A DNA stretch of 64,000 nucleotides, from assembly GCF_900141875.1 (NCBI RefSeq), contig NZ_FQZE01000011.1, positions 62,001 to 126,000 of the forward strand, written 5' to 3'. Made by a program: the position numbers and the translations under genes. Shown here in pieces: positions 52,097 through 61,521 of the stretch (within the stretch, counting starts at the first letter, position 1; each line of letters begins with the position of its first letter). This DNA comes from Tangfeifania diversioriginum. Lineage in GTDB: Bacteria > Bacteroidota > Bacteroidia > Bacteroidales > Prolixibacteraceae. The notes beneath the pieces are model-generated. The model saw only the letters and a list, made by a program, of their open reading frames with translations. It was not told where the DNA came from and made no database searches.

Positions 52097-54844
52097 ATGA
52101 AAGAAAAAGCTATATCTATTTTTGTTTTTAGCCTGTTTTTTATCTTCCCAATTCAGAATTGTTTTTCGGGCCATAGCAACGAAGAAATTGATCAGAATAT
52201 TTCACAGGATTTTCCCGATGAAATCATATTTTACACCACCGGCAGCTCTTTTTCACCTGTGCTGACCTTGCGTGCCGATGCCGAGGTTACCTGGACATGG
52301 GCTGACAGCACCACGAGTAATTCGCCTGCGCCAGAGAAAGATTACGGGTCAAATGCGTTAAGGGCTAACAGGGTAAAGGTTACTCCCTGGAGTGCAGTGC
52401 GGCGTATAAACATAGGATACGATGCAGGAGATGATGGCACTCCTGATATAGAACTTGTTGAAGATCAGAGAGTTTATTCGGTCGAGAATCTCCACCTGGT
52501 TGCTCCTTATTTAAAAGAATGGTGTTCCTCTTACAACGATATTACTGAATTGGACTTCAGTAACTTTACCGAACTGGAAACGATAGAATGCTTCCTTTCA
52601 ACTACGCTGGAGGAAGTTAATCTTACCAATACAAATAAATTAAAGCGAGCATGCTTTGAATTTAATGGCTTAAAAAATCTTGACTTGAGCGATTCTCCTC
52701 TCTTGCAGGATTTACGTGCGGCTGCCAATAGCTATACTACAATCACATTGCCTAATGAGACTGACAGTTTATGGCATTTATGTGTTCATCATAATGATTT
52801 CTTCAATCAGCACTTTTTTAATGATATGAGCCGATACCCCAATATTGCGGATTTGTTAATAGAATATACCAACCAGCAAGGGGAATTAGTCATTCAAAAA
52901 TCAAATCCAAACAGGAATATTGAGATTCGTGCATTTGGGAATGAATATACTTCTGTCGATTTTCGGGGAGCTCTTAAAAATGAATATCTTTGGGGAATTG
53001 TGGATATGGATCATAACGAGCTTAGCGAAGTAAATATTGAAGGATGCGTTCAGATTAAACAACTGGACCTGAGTTACAATAAACTTACTTCTGCAGGAAT
53101 CGATGATGTATTAAGGCAAATGGATGAGCTTGGTACTGATCCCCAAAACGGCACTATTGATTTACGCAACAATCAGCCGCCAACCTATACAGGGTGGGTT
53201 CATAAAAACAATCTGGAAAACAAAGGATGGACCGTATCTACGGATTTATATGTGCCCGTGGGAAGCATTTCAATAACCGGAGGGAATACAATATCAACCG
53301 ATAACAGCACCTTGCAATTAGAGGCAGAAGTCATGCCCGCCGATGCAACAAACAAAACAGTAGCCTGGTCGGTCAGCAATGAAACAGGAAGGGCGACCAT
53401 AAACGCTTCGGGGCTACTAACAGCCGAAAAGGACGGGACAGTCACAGTTGTCGCCACTGCTGTTGACGGCTCCGGAGTCACCGGAGACCTTCAGGTAACC
53501 ATCTCGAACCAGGTTATTCCCGTGGAAAGCATTTCAATAACCGGAGGGAATACAATATCAACCGATAACGGCACCTTGCAATTAGAGGCAGAGGTCATTC
53601 CCGCCGATGCAACAAACAAAACAGTAACCTGGTCGGTCAGCAATGAAACAGGAAGGGCGACCATAAACGCTTCGGGGCTACTAACAGCTGAAAAGGACGG
53701 GACAGTCACAGTTGTCGCCACTGCTGTTGACGGCTCCGGAGTCACCGGAGACCTTCAAGTAACCATCTCGAACCAGGTTATTCCCGTAGAAAGCATTTCA
53801 ATAACCGGAGGGAATACAATATCAACCGATAACGGCACATTGCAATTAGAGGCAGAAGTCATGCCCGCCGATGCAACAAACAAAACAGTAGCCTGGTCGG
53901 TCAGCAATGAAACAGGAAGGGCGACCATAAACGCTTCGGGGCAGCTAACTGCCGAAAAGGACGGGACAGTCACAGTTGTTGCCACTGCTGCTGACGGCTC
54001 CGGAGTCACCGGAGACCTTCAGGTAACCATCTCGAACCAGGTTATTCACGTGGAAAGCATTTCAATAATCGGAGGGAATACAATATCAACCGATAACGGC
54101 ACCTTGCAATTAGAGGCAGAGGTCATTCCCGCCGATGCAACAAACAAAACAGTAGCCTGGTCGGTCAGCAATGAAACAGGAAGTGCGACCATAAACGCTT
54201 CGGGGCAGCTAACTGCCGAAAAGGACGGGACAGTCACAGCTGTTGCCACTGCTGCTGACGGCTCCGGAGTCACCGGGGAACTGCAAATTACCATTTCGAA
54301 TCAAAAGATTCTTGTTGAAAGTATTGAGATAATCAGTACTATTTCAGGTGATACAATTAGAGGTATTGGGAGACAGGTACAATTTGATGTAATTTTAACC
54401 CCCTCTGACGCAACAAATCAAAACATTGAGTGGTCGGTTGAAAATATTACAGGGGAGGCCATTATAGACAGTACGGGATTATTGACAACACAATATCCGG
54501 GGGTGGTTAAAGTTATTGCAAAGGCAACTGATGAATCAAATCATACAAGTACGAAGGAATATGTTATTGTAATCCCTCTTGGTATAGAACTCAATTCATC
54601 CAAGTTAGGTGTTAAAATTTTCCCAAATCCTACGGAAGGAGAGATGAAAATTCAAATTGAGGGTATTTCTGATCAGGGAGCTGATATTGAAATTTGGGAT
54701 CCCTCAGGTCGATTACTTATGAAGAGAAAAGTTTTTGAAAAACTTTCATACTTTTCATTGGAAAGTTTTGGAGGCAATAATTTCCTCATAATTATTAGAA
54801 CTAATAATGAACTAATAGTTCACAAAGTCATTAAAAACCGCTGA
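52097..54844 (+). CDS. T9SS cargo protein with LRR-like region and Ig-like (BIG2) repeats
   Basis: A 915-residue secreted protein. Residues 1-24 form a signal peptide. About 30-385 is a beta-rich region with leucine-rich-repeat-like units (ITELDFSNFTELETIECFLS, LKNLDLSDSPLLQDLRA, IKQLDLSYNKL). About 387-738 holds four almost identical 88-residue bacterial Ig-like group 2 repeats (ISITGGNTISTDNGTLQLEA). A fifth, diverged one follows (to about 830). Residues 838-915 are a T9SS type A sorting domain (GVKIFPNPTEGEMKIQI). It should be exported by the type IX system and anchored on or released from the surface, probably as an adhesin or matrix protein. The next gene is a paralogue. Confidence 0.85.
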   Translation: MKEKAISIFVFSLFFIFPIQNCFSGHSNEEIDQNISQDFPDEIIFYTTGSSFSPVLTLRADAEVTWTWADSTTSNSPAPEKDYGSNALRANRVKVTPWSAVRRINIGYDAGDDGTPDIELVEDQRVYSVENLHLVAPYLKEWCSSYNDITELDFSNFTELETIECFLSTTLEEVNLTNTNKLKRACFEFNGLKNLDLSDSPLLQDLRAAANSYTTITLPNETDSLWHLCVHHNDFFNQHFFNDMSRYPNIADLLIEYTNQQGELVIQKSNPNRNIEIRAFGNEYTSVDFRGALKNEYLWGIVDMDHNELSEVNIEGCVQIKQLDLSYNKLTSAGIDDVLRQMDELGTDPQNGTIDLRNNQPPTYTGWVHKNNLENKGWTVSTDLYVPVGSISITGGNTISTDNSTLQLEAEVMPADATNKTVAWSVSNETGRATINASGLLTAEKDGTVTVVATAVDGSGVTGDLQVTISNQVIPVESISITGGNTISTDNGTLQLEAEVIPADATNKTVTWSVSNETGRATINASGLLTAEKDGTVTVVATAVDGSGVTGDLQVTISNQVIPVESISITGGNTISTDNGTLQLEAEVMPADATNKTVAWSVSNETGRATINASGQLTAEKDGTVTVVATAADGSGVTGDLQVTISNQVIHVESISIIGGNTISTDNGTLQLEAEVIPADATNKTVAWSVSNETGSATINASGQLTAEKDGTVTAVATAADGSGVTGELQITISNQKILVESIEIISTISGDTIRGIGRQVQFDVILTPSDATNQNIEWSVENITGEAIIDSTGLLTTQYPGVVKVIAKATDESNHTSTKEYVIVIPLGIELNSSKLGVKIFPNPTEGEMKIQIEGISDQGADIEIWDPSGRLLMKRKVFEKLSYFSLESFGGNNFLIIIRTNNELIVHKVIKNR
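53255..54310 (+). repeat. Four tandem 264-bp coding repeats
   Basis: Four head-to-tail copies begin at 53255, 53519, 53783 and 54047, each encoding one 88-residue Ig-like domain; they differ at only a few percent of bases. Copies 1 and 3 share GAAGTCATGCCC and copies 2 and 4 share GAGGTCATTCCC, while copies 1-2 and 3-4 share other variants downstream. This mosaic points to unequal crossing-over or gene conversion. Confidence 0.95.
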
Positions 54845-54942
54845 TGATAGAGTGTCATTTGGCTATTAGTTTTTTTGATCTCTAAAAGAAAAAACAACAG
54901 TTTTTCAGTTTTCAATTTATTTTACATACTAAACCATTACAG

Positions 54943-56895
54943 ATGAAAGAAAAAGCAATAACTATTTTTATTTCCAGCCTGTTTTTTATTTTTCCAATCC
55001 AGGATTGTTTTTCGGGTCTTAACAACGAAGAAACAAACCAGAATATCGCACAGGATTTTTCCGATGAAATCATTTTTTACACTACTGGCAGTTCTTTTTC
55101 ACCTGTGCTAACCTTGCAAGCCGACGCAGAGGTTACCTGGACATGGGCTGATGGCACCACGAGTAATTCGCCTGCACCAACGAAAGATTACGAGTCAAAT
55201 GCGTTAAGAGCCAACAGGCTAAAGGTTACTCCCTGGAGTGCAGTGCGGCGTATAAACATAGGATACGATGCAGGAGATGATGGATCCCCGGATATAGAAC
55301 TTGTTGAAGATCAAAAAGTTTCTTCGGTCGAGAACCTCCACCTGGTTGCTCCTTATTTAAAAGAATGGTGTTCTTCCTACAACGATATTACTGAATTGGA
55401 TTTCAGTAACTTCGCAGAACTGGAAACGATAGAATGCTTCCTTTCGACTACGCTGGAAGAAGTTAATCTTACCAATACAAATAAATTAAAGCGAGCATGC
55501 TTTGATTTTAACAACTTACAAACTCTTGATTTGAGCGATTCGCCTCACTTACAGGATTTACGTGCATCTGACAATAGCTTTACTGCTGTTACATTACCTG
55601 ATAAGACGGATAGTTTGTGGCATTTATGTATTCATCATATCGATTTCTCCAATCAGCATTTTTTTAATGATATGAGTGGATACCCCAATATTGCGGAACT
55701 GTTAATAGACAATAACAACCAGCAGGGAGAATTAGTTATACCAAAATCAAATCCAAACAGGCATATTGAGATACGTGCATATGGGAATGAATATACTTCT
55801 GTTGATTTTAGGGGAGCTTTTAAAAATGAATATCTTTGGGGAATTGTGGATTTGGACCATAATGAACTCAGCGAAGTAAATATTGCAGGTTGCGTTCAGA
55901 TTAAAGAATTAGACTTAAGTTTTAATAAGCTTACTTCTGCAGGAATCGATGATGTATTGAGGCAAATGGATGAGCTTGGTACTGATCCCCAAAACGGCAC
56001 CATTGATTTACGCAATAACCAACCGCCAACCGAAGAAGGATGGATTTATAAAACCAATCTTGAAAATAAAGGATGGACTGTTTACACGGATGTGTATGTG
56101 CCGGTGAAAAGTATTTCGATTAGCGGGGGCAACACAATTTCAACTAATAACGGAATTCTGCAATTACAGGCAGAAGTCCTGCCCGCTAATGCTACAACTA
56201 AAACGGTAAACTGGTCAGTTATTAATGAAACAGGAAGCGCTACCATAAACTCTTCCGGGTTGCTCACTGCTGAAAAAGAAGGGATTGTCCGGGTAATCGC
56301 AAGTGCTACCGACAGCTCAGGAGTGACAGGTGAACTACAAATAACCATTAAGAACCAGACGATTCTGGTTAAGAAACTGGAGATAATCAGCAATATTCCG
56401 GGTGATACAATTAGAGGTATTGGAAAACAGGTACAATTTGATGTAATCCTAACTCCCTCAGACGCAACAAATCAAAAGACGGATTGGTTTGTCGAAAATA
56501 TTACAGGAGAGGCCATTATAGACAGCACGGGATTATTGACAACACAAAACCCAGGTATGGTTAAAGTTATTGCAATGGCTACCGATGAATCAAAATATAC
56601 TAGTACGAAGGAGTATTTCATTGCTATCCCGGTTGGCGTAAAACTCCGTTCATCCCAGCCAGGTGTTAAAGTCTTTCCAAATCCGACGGACGGAGAGATA
56701 AAAATTCAAATTGATCGTATTTCTGACCAGGGAGCCTCCATTGAAATTCGGGATTTCTCAGGTCGGTTACTTATGAAAAAGGAAGTGTTTGATAAACTTT
56801 CAAACTTATCGTTAGTGAATTTTGAAGGCAATAATTTCCTCATTATTGTTGATGCAAATAATGAATTAACGGTTCAAAAAGTCATTAAAAAATAG
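54943..56895 (+). CDS. T9SS cargo protein, paralogue with one conserved Ig-like repeat
   Basis: A 650-residue paralogue of the preceding protein, nearly the same over the signal peptide and the LRR-like region (about residues 1-385). It has only one BIG2 repeat of the common type, a diverged one (to about 565), and a T9SS type A sorting domain (GVKVFPNPTDGEIKIQI, residues 573-650). The pair clearly arose by tandem duplication. The length difference is due to repeat number. It lies 98 bp after the first gene, with a similar leader (CATTACAGATGAAAGAAAAAGC). Confidence 0.85.
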   Translation: MKEKAITIFISSLFFIFPIQDCFSGLNNEETNQNIAQDFSDEIIFYTTGSSFSPVLTLQADAEVTWTWADGTTSNSPAPTKDYESNALRANRLKVTPWSAVRRINIGYDAGDDGSPDIELVEDQKVSSVENLHLVAPYLKEWCSSYNDITELDFSNFAELETIECFLSTTLEEVNLTNTNKLKRACFDFNNLQTLDLSDSPHLQDLRASDNSFTAVTLPDKTDSLWHLCIHHIDFSNQHFFNDMSGYPNIAELLIDNNNQQGELVIPKSNPNRHIEIRAYGNEYTSVDFRGAFKNEYLWGIVDLDHNELSEVNIAGCVQIKELDLSFNKLTSAGIDDVLRQMDELGTDPQNGTIDLRNNQPPTEEGWIYKTNLENKGWTVYTDVYVPVKSISISGGNTISTNNGILQLQAEVLPANATTKTVNWSVINETGSATINSSGLLTAEKEGIVRVIASATDSSGVTGELQITIKNQTILVKKLEIISNIPGDTIRGIGKQVQFDVILTPSDATNQKTDWFVENITGEAIIDSTGLLTTQNPGMVKVIAMATDESKYTSTKEYFIAIPVGVKLRSSQPGVKVFPNPTDGEIKIQIDRISDQGASIEIRDFSGRLLMKKEVFDKLSNLSLVNFEGNNFLIIVDANNELTVQKVIKK

Positions 56896-57002
56896 TTAGT
56901 CGCTGATAATATAACAGAATTGGGCTGTTTGGGGATTTTTATTTATAAGGTGCAGATTTTAAGTTAAGAACAACCATACTACGAAATGTAAATTTTAACA
57001 CT

Positions 57003-57989
57003 ATGAACCTGAAAAACAATAAATCATTTTCACAAGAAATTTTGAAAATTGAAAATGTAGAAGAAGAAGTAAACAGGATATCAAAAAGGTTAAAAAAAGA
57101 TATCACTGAAATTTTAAAACGCAAAGGGGCAGTAGTTGGAATAAGTGGAGGCGTTGACTCTTCGTTAACCCTTGCCCTGGCAGTAAAAGCACTTGGTTCC
57201 GAAAATGTAATTGGTATCATGTTGCCTGAAAAAGACTCCAGTGGTGAAAGCATCGCTTTTGCACAAAAATTGGCTGAAAAATTCAATGTTCAAACCATTG
57301 AAGAAAACATTACAGGTGCCTTAAAAGGATTTGGTTGTTATAAAAGAAGAGACGAGGCGGTGGTTCGTGTATTTCCGGAATACAATCCAGATACCTACAA
57401 AATGAAAATTGGAATTGATAAACGTAGTTTAAATCAATCGTTGCCACCGGTATTTACAATTACAATAGTTAATAGTAATGGTACAGAAAAACGGAAGATC
57501 TTACCCATAAAGGAGTACCTTCAGATAGTTGCCGCATCGAATTTTAAACAACGCAGCCGGATGTCTATGCTATACTATCATGCAGAGAAGTTACATTATG
57601 CCGTAGTTGGAACCCCAAACAAACACGAGGTAGAACAAGGATTTTTTGTAAAATATGGTGATGGAGGAGCGGACATAATGCCTATTGCGCATTTATATAA
57701 ATCGCAGGTTTATCAATTAGCGGAGCATGTGGGTGTCCCAAATGAGATTATCAAGCGCACACCAACAACAGACACCTACTCTGCCGAACAAACCCAGGAG
57801 GAGTTTTTCTTCCAGCTGCCTCATCAGGAAATGGATTTAATTTGGTATGGCATGGAAAACAAAATATCCCCTGATAAAGTTGGAGAAGCTTTGGGAAAAT
57901 CGGCTGAATATATAGAAATAGCGTATAAAAGTCTTGAAAGGAAAAAAAGGACAACTGAATATTTAAGGATGCAACCTCTAAAATATTAG
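57003..57989 (+). CDS. NadE-like NAD+ synthase family protein
   Basis: A 328-residue PP-loop ATP pyrophosphatase of the NAD+ synthase family, without a glutaminase domain. The ATP loop is GISGGVDSS (residues 46-54). Later NadE motifs are VVGTPNKHEVEQGFFVKYGDGGADIMPIAHLYKSQVYQLAEHVGVP and RTPTTDTYSAEQT. It has an insert around residues 115-170 (GCYKRRDEAVVRVFPEYN...) not usual in NadE. Its place in a polysaccharide locus, 4 bp before an adenylate-forming enzyme, suggests an amide-forming role other than routine NAD synthesis. That is inference. Confidence 0.75.
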   Translation: MNLKNNKSFSQEILKIENVEEEVNRISKRLKKDITEILKRKGAVVGISGGVDSSLTLALAVKALGSENVIGIMLPEKDSSGESIAFAQKLAEKFNVQTIEENITGALKGFGCYKRRDEAVVRVFPEYNPDTYKMKIGIDKRSLNQSLPPVFTITIVNSNGTEKRKILPIKEYLQIVAASNFKQRSRMSMLYYHAEKLHYAVVGTPNKHEVEQGFFVKYGDGGADIMPIAHLYKSQVYQLAEHVGVPNEIIKRTPTTDTYSAEQTQEEFFFQLPHQEMDLIWYGMENKISPDKVGEALGKSAEYIEIAYKSLERKKRTTEYLRMQPLKY

Positions 57990-57993
57990 GAAA

Positions 57994-59466
57994 ATGAACA
58001 GTATTGACTACCTTTTCGAAAATACATACGCGTTGGAGAAGGATTTTATTTTAGGTCCTCAGGAAAAGTGTTCCTATGCAACCCTATTCGAAAGTTCATA
58101 TAGATTAGCAGCATATTTGCAAAAATATGTAGGGCAAAATAATAACATTATTCTCATAGCTCAAAATAGCCTGTTTTTTGTTATAGCCTATCTGGCCATT
58201 ATCAAGTCAGGAAATACTTGTATCCCCTTAAATCCAACGGTCGAACAAAAGAATTTTGATTTTATTCGAGAAAAGACAAAATGTTCTTTGGGGTTTATTG
58301 CGAAAAAGGGAGTTCAAAAACTAAATGTAAAAATCGATATAATTTCGGAAGAGAATCTTGAACTAATAATAAATGGCAAAACAACAGAACGTTGTGAGAT
58401 AGAAAAAGATTTTGATGAAAACCGTGTGGCCGAAATAATATTTACCTCAGGCTCCACATCCACTCCCAAAGGCGTTATATTAACGCATAAAAATATAATT
58501 GCCAATACAAATTCAATTATTCAATATCTGGAATTAGAAGAGAATGATATAATGCTGGTTGTTTTACCATTCTTTTATTGCTACGGCCTTTCACTGTTGC
58601 ATACCCACCTGCGGGTTGGAGGCCAATTGGTTTTAAATAATAACTTTATCTTCCTGGCATCAACAATAAATAATATTAACAAATATAATTGTACAGGTTT
58701 TGCCGGTGTTCCAAGTCATTTTCAAATTTTGTTAAGAAAAAACAATCTTTTCAAAAACACAGAATTCCCTTCGCTTCGATATGTAACCCAGGCTGGTGGC
58801 AAATTGCATAATACTTTTATCAAAGAATTTATCCATTCTTTTCCAAATATTCAGTTTTATACCATGTATGGTCAGACTGAAGCTACCGCCCGTTTATCGT
58901 ACCTGCCTCCAGCGAAACTAAAAGAGAAATTAGGTTCAATTGGCAAAGGAATTCCCGGAGTCGAATTAAGAGTAGTAAACTCTAATGGAGACATAGTATC
59001 TAAGGGAGAAGTGGGTGAAATTATAGCAAAGGGGGATAATGTTATGTCGGGGTATTTTGAAGATGCAACAGAAACAAATACAACTCTTCGAAACGGTTGG
59101 CTATACACCGGTGACCTGGCTAAAATTGACGACGAGGGTTATATATATCTTGTCTCAAGAAAAAAGGAAATTATTAAAATTGGAGGCAACAGGCTAAGTC
59201 CCAAAGAAGTAGAAGAGGTTGTCAATATGATTCCGGGCGTTATAGATACTACTATAACGGCTGTAAAGGATGATACTTTTACGCATGCTTTAAAGGCAAC
59301 AATAATAGTATCAGATGGCGCTATGGATTTAACTGAAGAAGTCGTGAAGCAGCACTGCGCCAATAATCTATCCAATTTTAAAATACCTTCTGTAATTCAG
59401 TTTGAAACTGAAATGAAATTTAGTGCAACGGGAAAAAAAATCAATGAAAATGAACTGTCAAATTAG
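57994..59466 (+). CDS. Class I adenylate-forming enzyme (AMP-binding)
   Basis: A 490-residue ANL-superfamily enzyme. Core motifs: IIFTSGSTSTPKGVILTHKN (A3), YGQTEATARLSYLPP (A5), GWLYTGDLAKIDDEGYIYLVSRKKEIIKIGGNRLSPKEVEE (A7-A8) and the C-terminal Lys in FSATGKKINENELSN (A10). It activates a carboxylate as an acyl-adenylate; the substrate is unknown. An acyl carrier protein gene follows by 23 bp, so the acyl group may be loaded on it. Confidence 0.9.
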   Translation: MNSIDYLFENTYALEKDFILGPQEKCSYATLFESSYRLAAYLQKYVGQNNNIILIAQNSLFFVIAYLAIIKSGNTCIPLNPTVEQKNFDFIREKTKCSLGFIAKKGVQKLNVKIDIISEENLELIINGKTTERCEIEKDFDENRVAEIIFTSGSTSTPKGVILTHKNIIANTNSIIQYLELEENDIMLVVLPFFYCYGLSLLHTHLRVGGQLVLNNNFIFLASTINNINKYNCTGFAGVPSHFQILLRKNNLFKNTEFPSLRYVTQAGGKLHNTFIKEFIHSFPNIQFYTMYGQTEATARLSYLPPAKLKEKLGSIGKGIPGVELRVVNSNGDIVSKGEVGEIIAKGDNVMSGYFEDATETNTTLRNGWLYTGDLAKIDDEGYIYLVSRKKEIIKIGGNRLSPKEVEEVVNMIPGVIDTTITAVKDDTFTHALKATIIVSDGAMDLTEEVVKQHCANNLSNFKIPSVIQFETEMKFSATGKKINENELSN

Positions 59467-59489
59467 CAACTTATTAAAAAAACAAAATT

Positions 59490-59744
59490 ATGGAAAAATT
59501 ACTTCAAATACAGGAAAAGATAAGAGCGTTTATCGTGAAGGCTTCTTATGCTGAAGATGGAAAAATCGATAATGACACCTTGATTTTTGAACAAGGAGTT
59601 ATGGATTCGATGGGTTTTATGTCGATTATTGGATTTATAGAAGAAGAATTTTCAGTTACACCTTCAGGTGGAGAACTAACAGAAGAAAATTTTGAATCGA
59701 TAGATGCAATTTCAAATTTTGTACAAAGAAAACTTCAGTCATAA
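59490..59744 (+). CDS. Acyl carrier protein
   Basis: An 84-residue phosphopantetheine-binding protein. The attachment Ser40 is in VMDSMGF (usual DSL/DSM motif), inside the helix II context FEQGVMDSMGFMSIIGFIEEEF. It is acidic, as ACPs are. It sits between two adenylate-forming enzymes and likely carries the acyl or aminoacyl group they activate. The stop codon lies inside the AAAG target duplication of the element at 59747. Confidence 0.88.
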   Translation: MEKLLQIQEKIRAFIVKASYAEDGKIDNDTLIFEQGVMDSMGFMSIIGFIEEEFSVTPSGGELTEENFESIDAISNFVQRKLQS

Positions 59745-59746
59745 AG

Positions 59747-59896
59747 CCTGAACTATTCATAAATTTTAAAAATATGAATAAAGTTCAGGTTAATCCCGAC
59801 TTAGATGAAGTTGAACTTTTAAAAAAAAGTTTTACTGAATCTTAGTCGTCCCGATAGTCATCGGGAGAGATAGGGATTATTTGTGAATAATCCGGG
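59747..59896. mobile_element. MITE copy 2
   Basis: A 150-bp element in direct orientation to, and the same as, that at 26589-26736 apart from two extra A in one homopolymer run. It is flanked by a duplication AAAG (59743-59746 and 59897-59900), different from copy 1, which shows independent insertion. It begins two bases after the ACP stop codon and separates the ACP gene from the second adenylate-forming gene. Confidence 0.85.
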
Positions 59897-59948
59897 AAAG
59901 CGTTTCACTTCATAATCTGTTTGCAACTTTCATTAAAAATATTGAAAC

Positions 59949-61520
59949 ATGTTTTGTAAACCCCAACGCTTGTTGGGAGAAGCTTTGGAGTTTTCGGCAA
60001 GGAAACATCCGGATAAAACGGTGGTAATTTATAGGGGAAAAACCTATAACTACCAGTCGTTGGAAAAGTCCGCCGGCAATTTAGCTTTTTATCTTGTAAA
60101 AGAGGGGATAAAAAAAGGAGACCGTGTGGCAATATTTTTGAATAATTGCTGGCAAAGCGCGGTTTCCGTTTATGGAATCACACTTGCAGGAGGTGTTTTT
60201 CTTGTAATAAATCCAAACACAAAAGCTGAAAAGCTAAATTATATATTGAAGGATTGCAGCGCAAAAATGGTTATTTCTGAAAGTCAGCTTTTGGGTGAGC
60301 TTTCAGTTGCGCTAAATGAATTAGAGTCTGTGGAGCAGGTTATTATTACAGGTGAAATTCATGCTGAATTAAATAATGGTAAAGCGTATAATAATTTTGA
60401 ACAAATTATTCAAACAAATGATCACGAAGCTAATTTGCCCCGTATCATCCCAAATGATTTGGCAGCCTTAATTTACACTTCAGGCAGCACTGGATTTCCA
60501 AAGGGAGTGATGATGACACACCAGGCAATGGTCTTTACTTCATGGAGCCTTGTGGAGTATCTTCGGTTAACCGAGGCAGACCGTATAATGTTGGTATTAC
60601 CATTAGCATTTGACTACGGACTTTACCAATTAATTATGGCTGTTACAATAGGGGGAACTTTAATTGTTGATAACTCTTTTAGTTTTCCTCCTGAAGTATT
60701 TAAACAAGTTGAGATGTATAAACCAACTGTTTTCCCTGGTGTCCCCTCAATTTATGCTTTGATGATTTCGATGCATAAGAAAACCGGAATCACTTTTGAA
60801 AGCATCAAAAAAATAACAAATACCGCGGCAGTCCTTCCTGGAGAATTTATTGTTGATTTAAAAAATATATTTCCTAATTCACTTATATTCAAAATGTATG
60901 GGCTCACTGAATGCAAAAGAGTTTGTTATCTGGAACCTGAGCTAATTGATGTGAAAACCAGTTCTGTGGGGAAAGCTATTCCCGGAACAGAAGTTTTGCT
61001 TTTATCTGCAGATGGTAACCCGGTTCTTCCGAACGAGCCCGGGATATTGTATGTCAGGGGGCCGCACGTAATGTCCGGGTACTGGAATAATGAAGAGTTG
61101 AGTAAGCAAATGTTGAAACCGGGGCCTGTTCCTGGTGAGAGAATGTTGTGTGCGCAGGACTTATTTAAAATGGATGAGGAAGGTTTCCTGTACTTTCTGG
61201 GAAGAAGCGATGATATTATTAAAACCATGGGAGAAAAAGTTAGTCCGGTTGAAGTGGAAAATGTGATATATAAAATTGAAGGGGTAAAAGAAGTTGCAGT
61301 ATTAGGTGCTGCTGATCCAGTACTGGGTGAATCCGTAATTGCATTTGTAACAACACACAACAATGAGCTATTTAATGAAAAGGAGATTCGAAAAGTATGT
61401 TCGTCAAAACTTGAACCGTTTATGGTTCCCCATAAAATTATTTTAGTAGAAGAAATGCCCAAGAACAGTAATGGTAAAATAGATAAAGCGGAGCTAAAAA
61501 AAAGACTTTTAGTTCATTAA
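59949..61520 (+). CDS. Class I adenylate-forming enzyme (acyl-CoA/acyl-ACP ligase type)
   Basis: A 523-residue ANL enzyme. Motifs: LIYTSGSTGFPKGVMMTHQAM (A3), YGLTECKRVCYLEP (A5), the adenylate-binding Asp in MLCAQDLFKMDEEGFLYFLGRSDDIIKTMGEKVSPVEVEN, and the C-terminal Lys in PKNSNGKIDKAELKKR. It is more like a typical acyl ligase than the gene at 57994. It may activate a second acid or load the ACP. The next gene starts 1 bp after its stop codon. Confidence 0.9.
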   Translation: MFCKPQRLLGEALEFSARKHPDKTVVIYRGKTYNYQSLEKSAGNLAFYLVKEGIKKGDRVAIFLNNCWQSAVSVYGITLAGGVFLVINPNTKAEKLNYILKDCSAKMVISESQLLGELSVALNELESVEQVIITGEIHAELNNGKAYNNFEQIIQTNDHEANLPRIIPNDLAALIYTSGSTGFPKGVMMTHQAMVFTSWSLVEYLRLTEADRIMLVLPLAFDYGLYQLIMAVTIGGTLIVDNSFSFPPEVFKQVEMYKPTVFPGVPSIYALMISMHKKTGITFESIKKITNTAAVLPGEFIVDLKNIFPNSLIFKMYGLTECKRVCYLEPELIDVKTSSVGKAIPGTEVLLLSADGNPVLPNEPGILYVRGPHVMSGYWNNEELSKQMLKPGPVPGERMLCAQDLFKMDEEGFLYFLGRSDDIIKTMGEKVSPVEVENVIYKIEGVKEVAVLGAADPVLGESVIAFVTTHNNELFNEKEIRKVCSSKLEPFMVPHKIILVEEMPKNSNGKIDKAELKKRLLVH

Positions 61521-61521
61521 A

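Noticed and set aside
53200-54294. Repeated antisense reading frames of 82-93 codons (for example starting MTPEPSTAV) opposite the Ig-like repeats
   Set aside because: They recur at the same 264-bp interval only because the sense strand repeats; they have no start signals and no protein-like features.
53255-54310. CRISPR-like array
   Set aside because: The units are 264 bp long, coding and without unique spacers.
60926-61462. A 178-codon minus-strand frame opposite the second adenylate-forming gene
   Set aside because: It is Ser/Thr/Ile-rich in the manner of antisense frames, and the sense gene has all ANL motifs.
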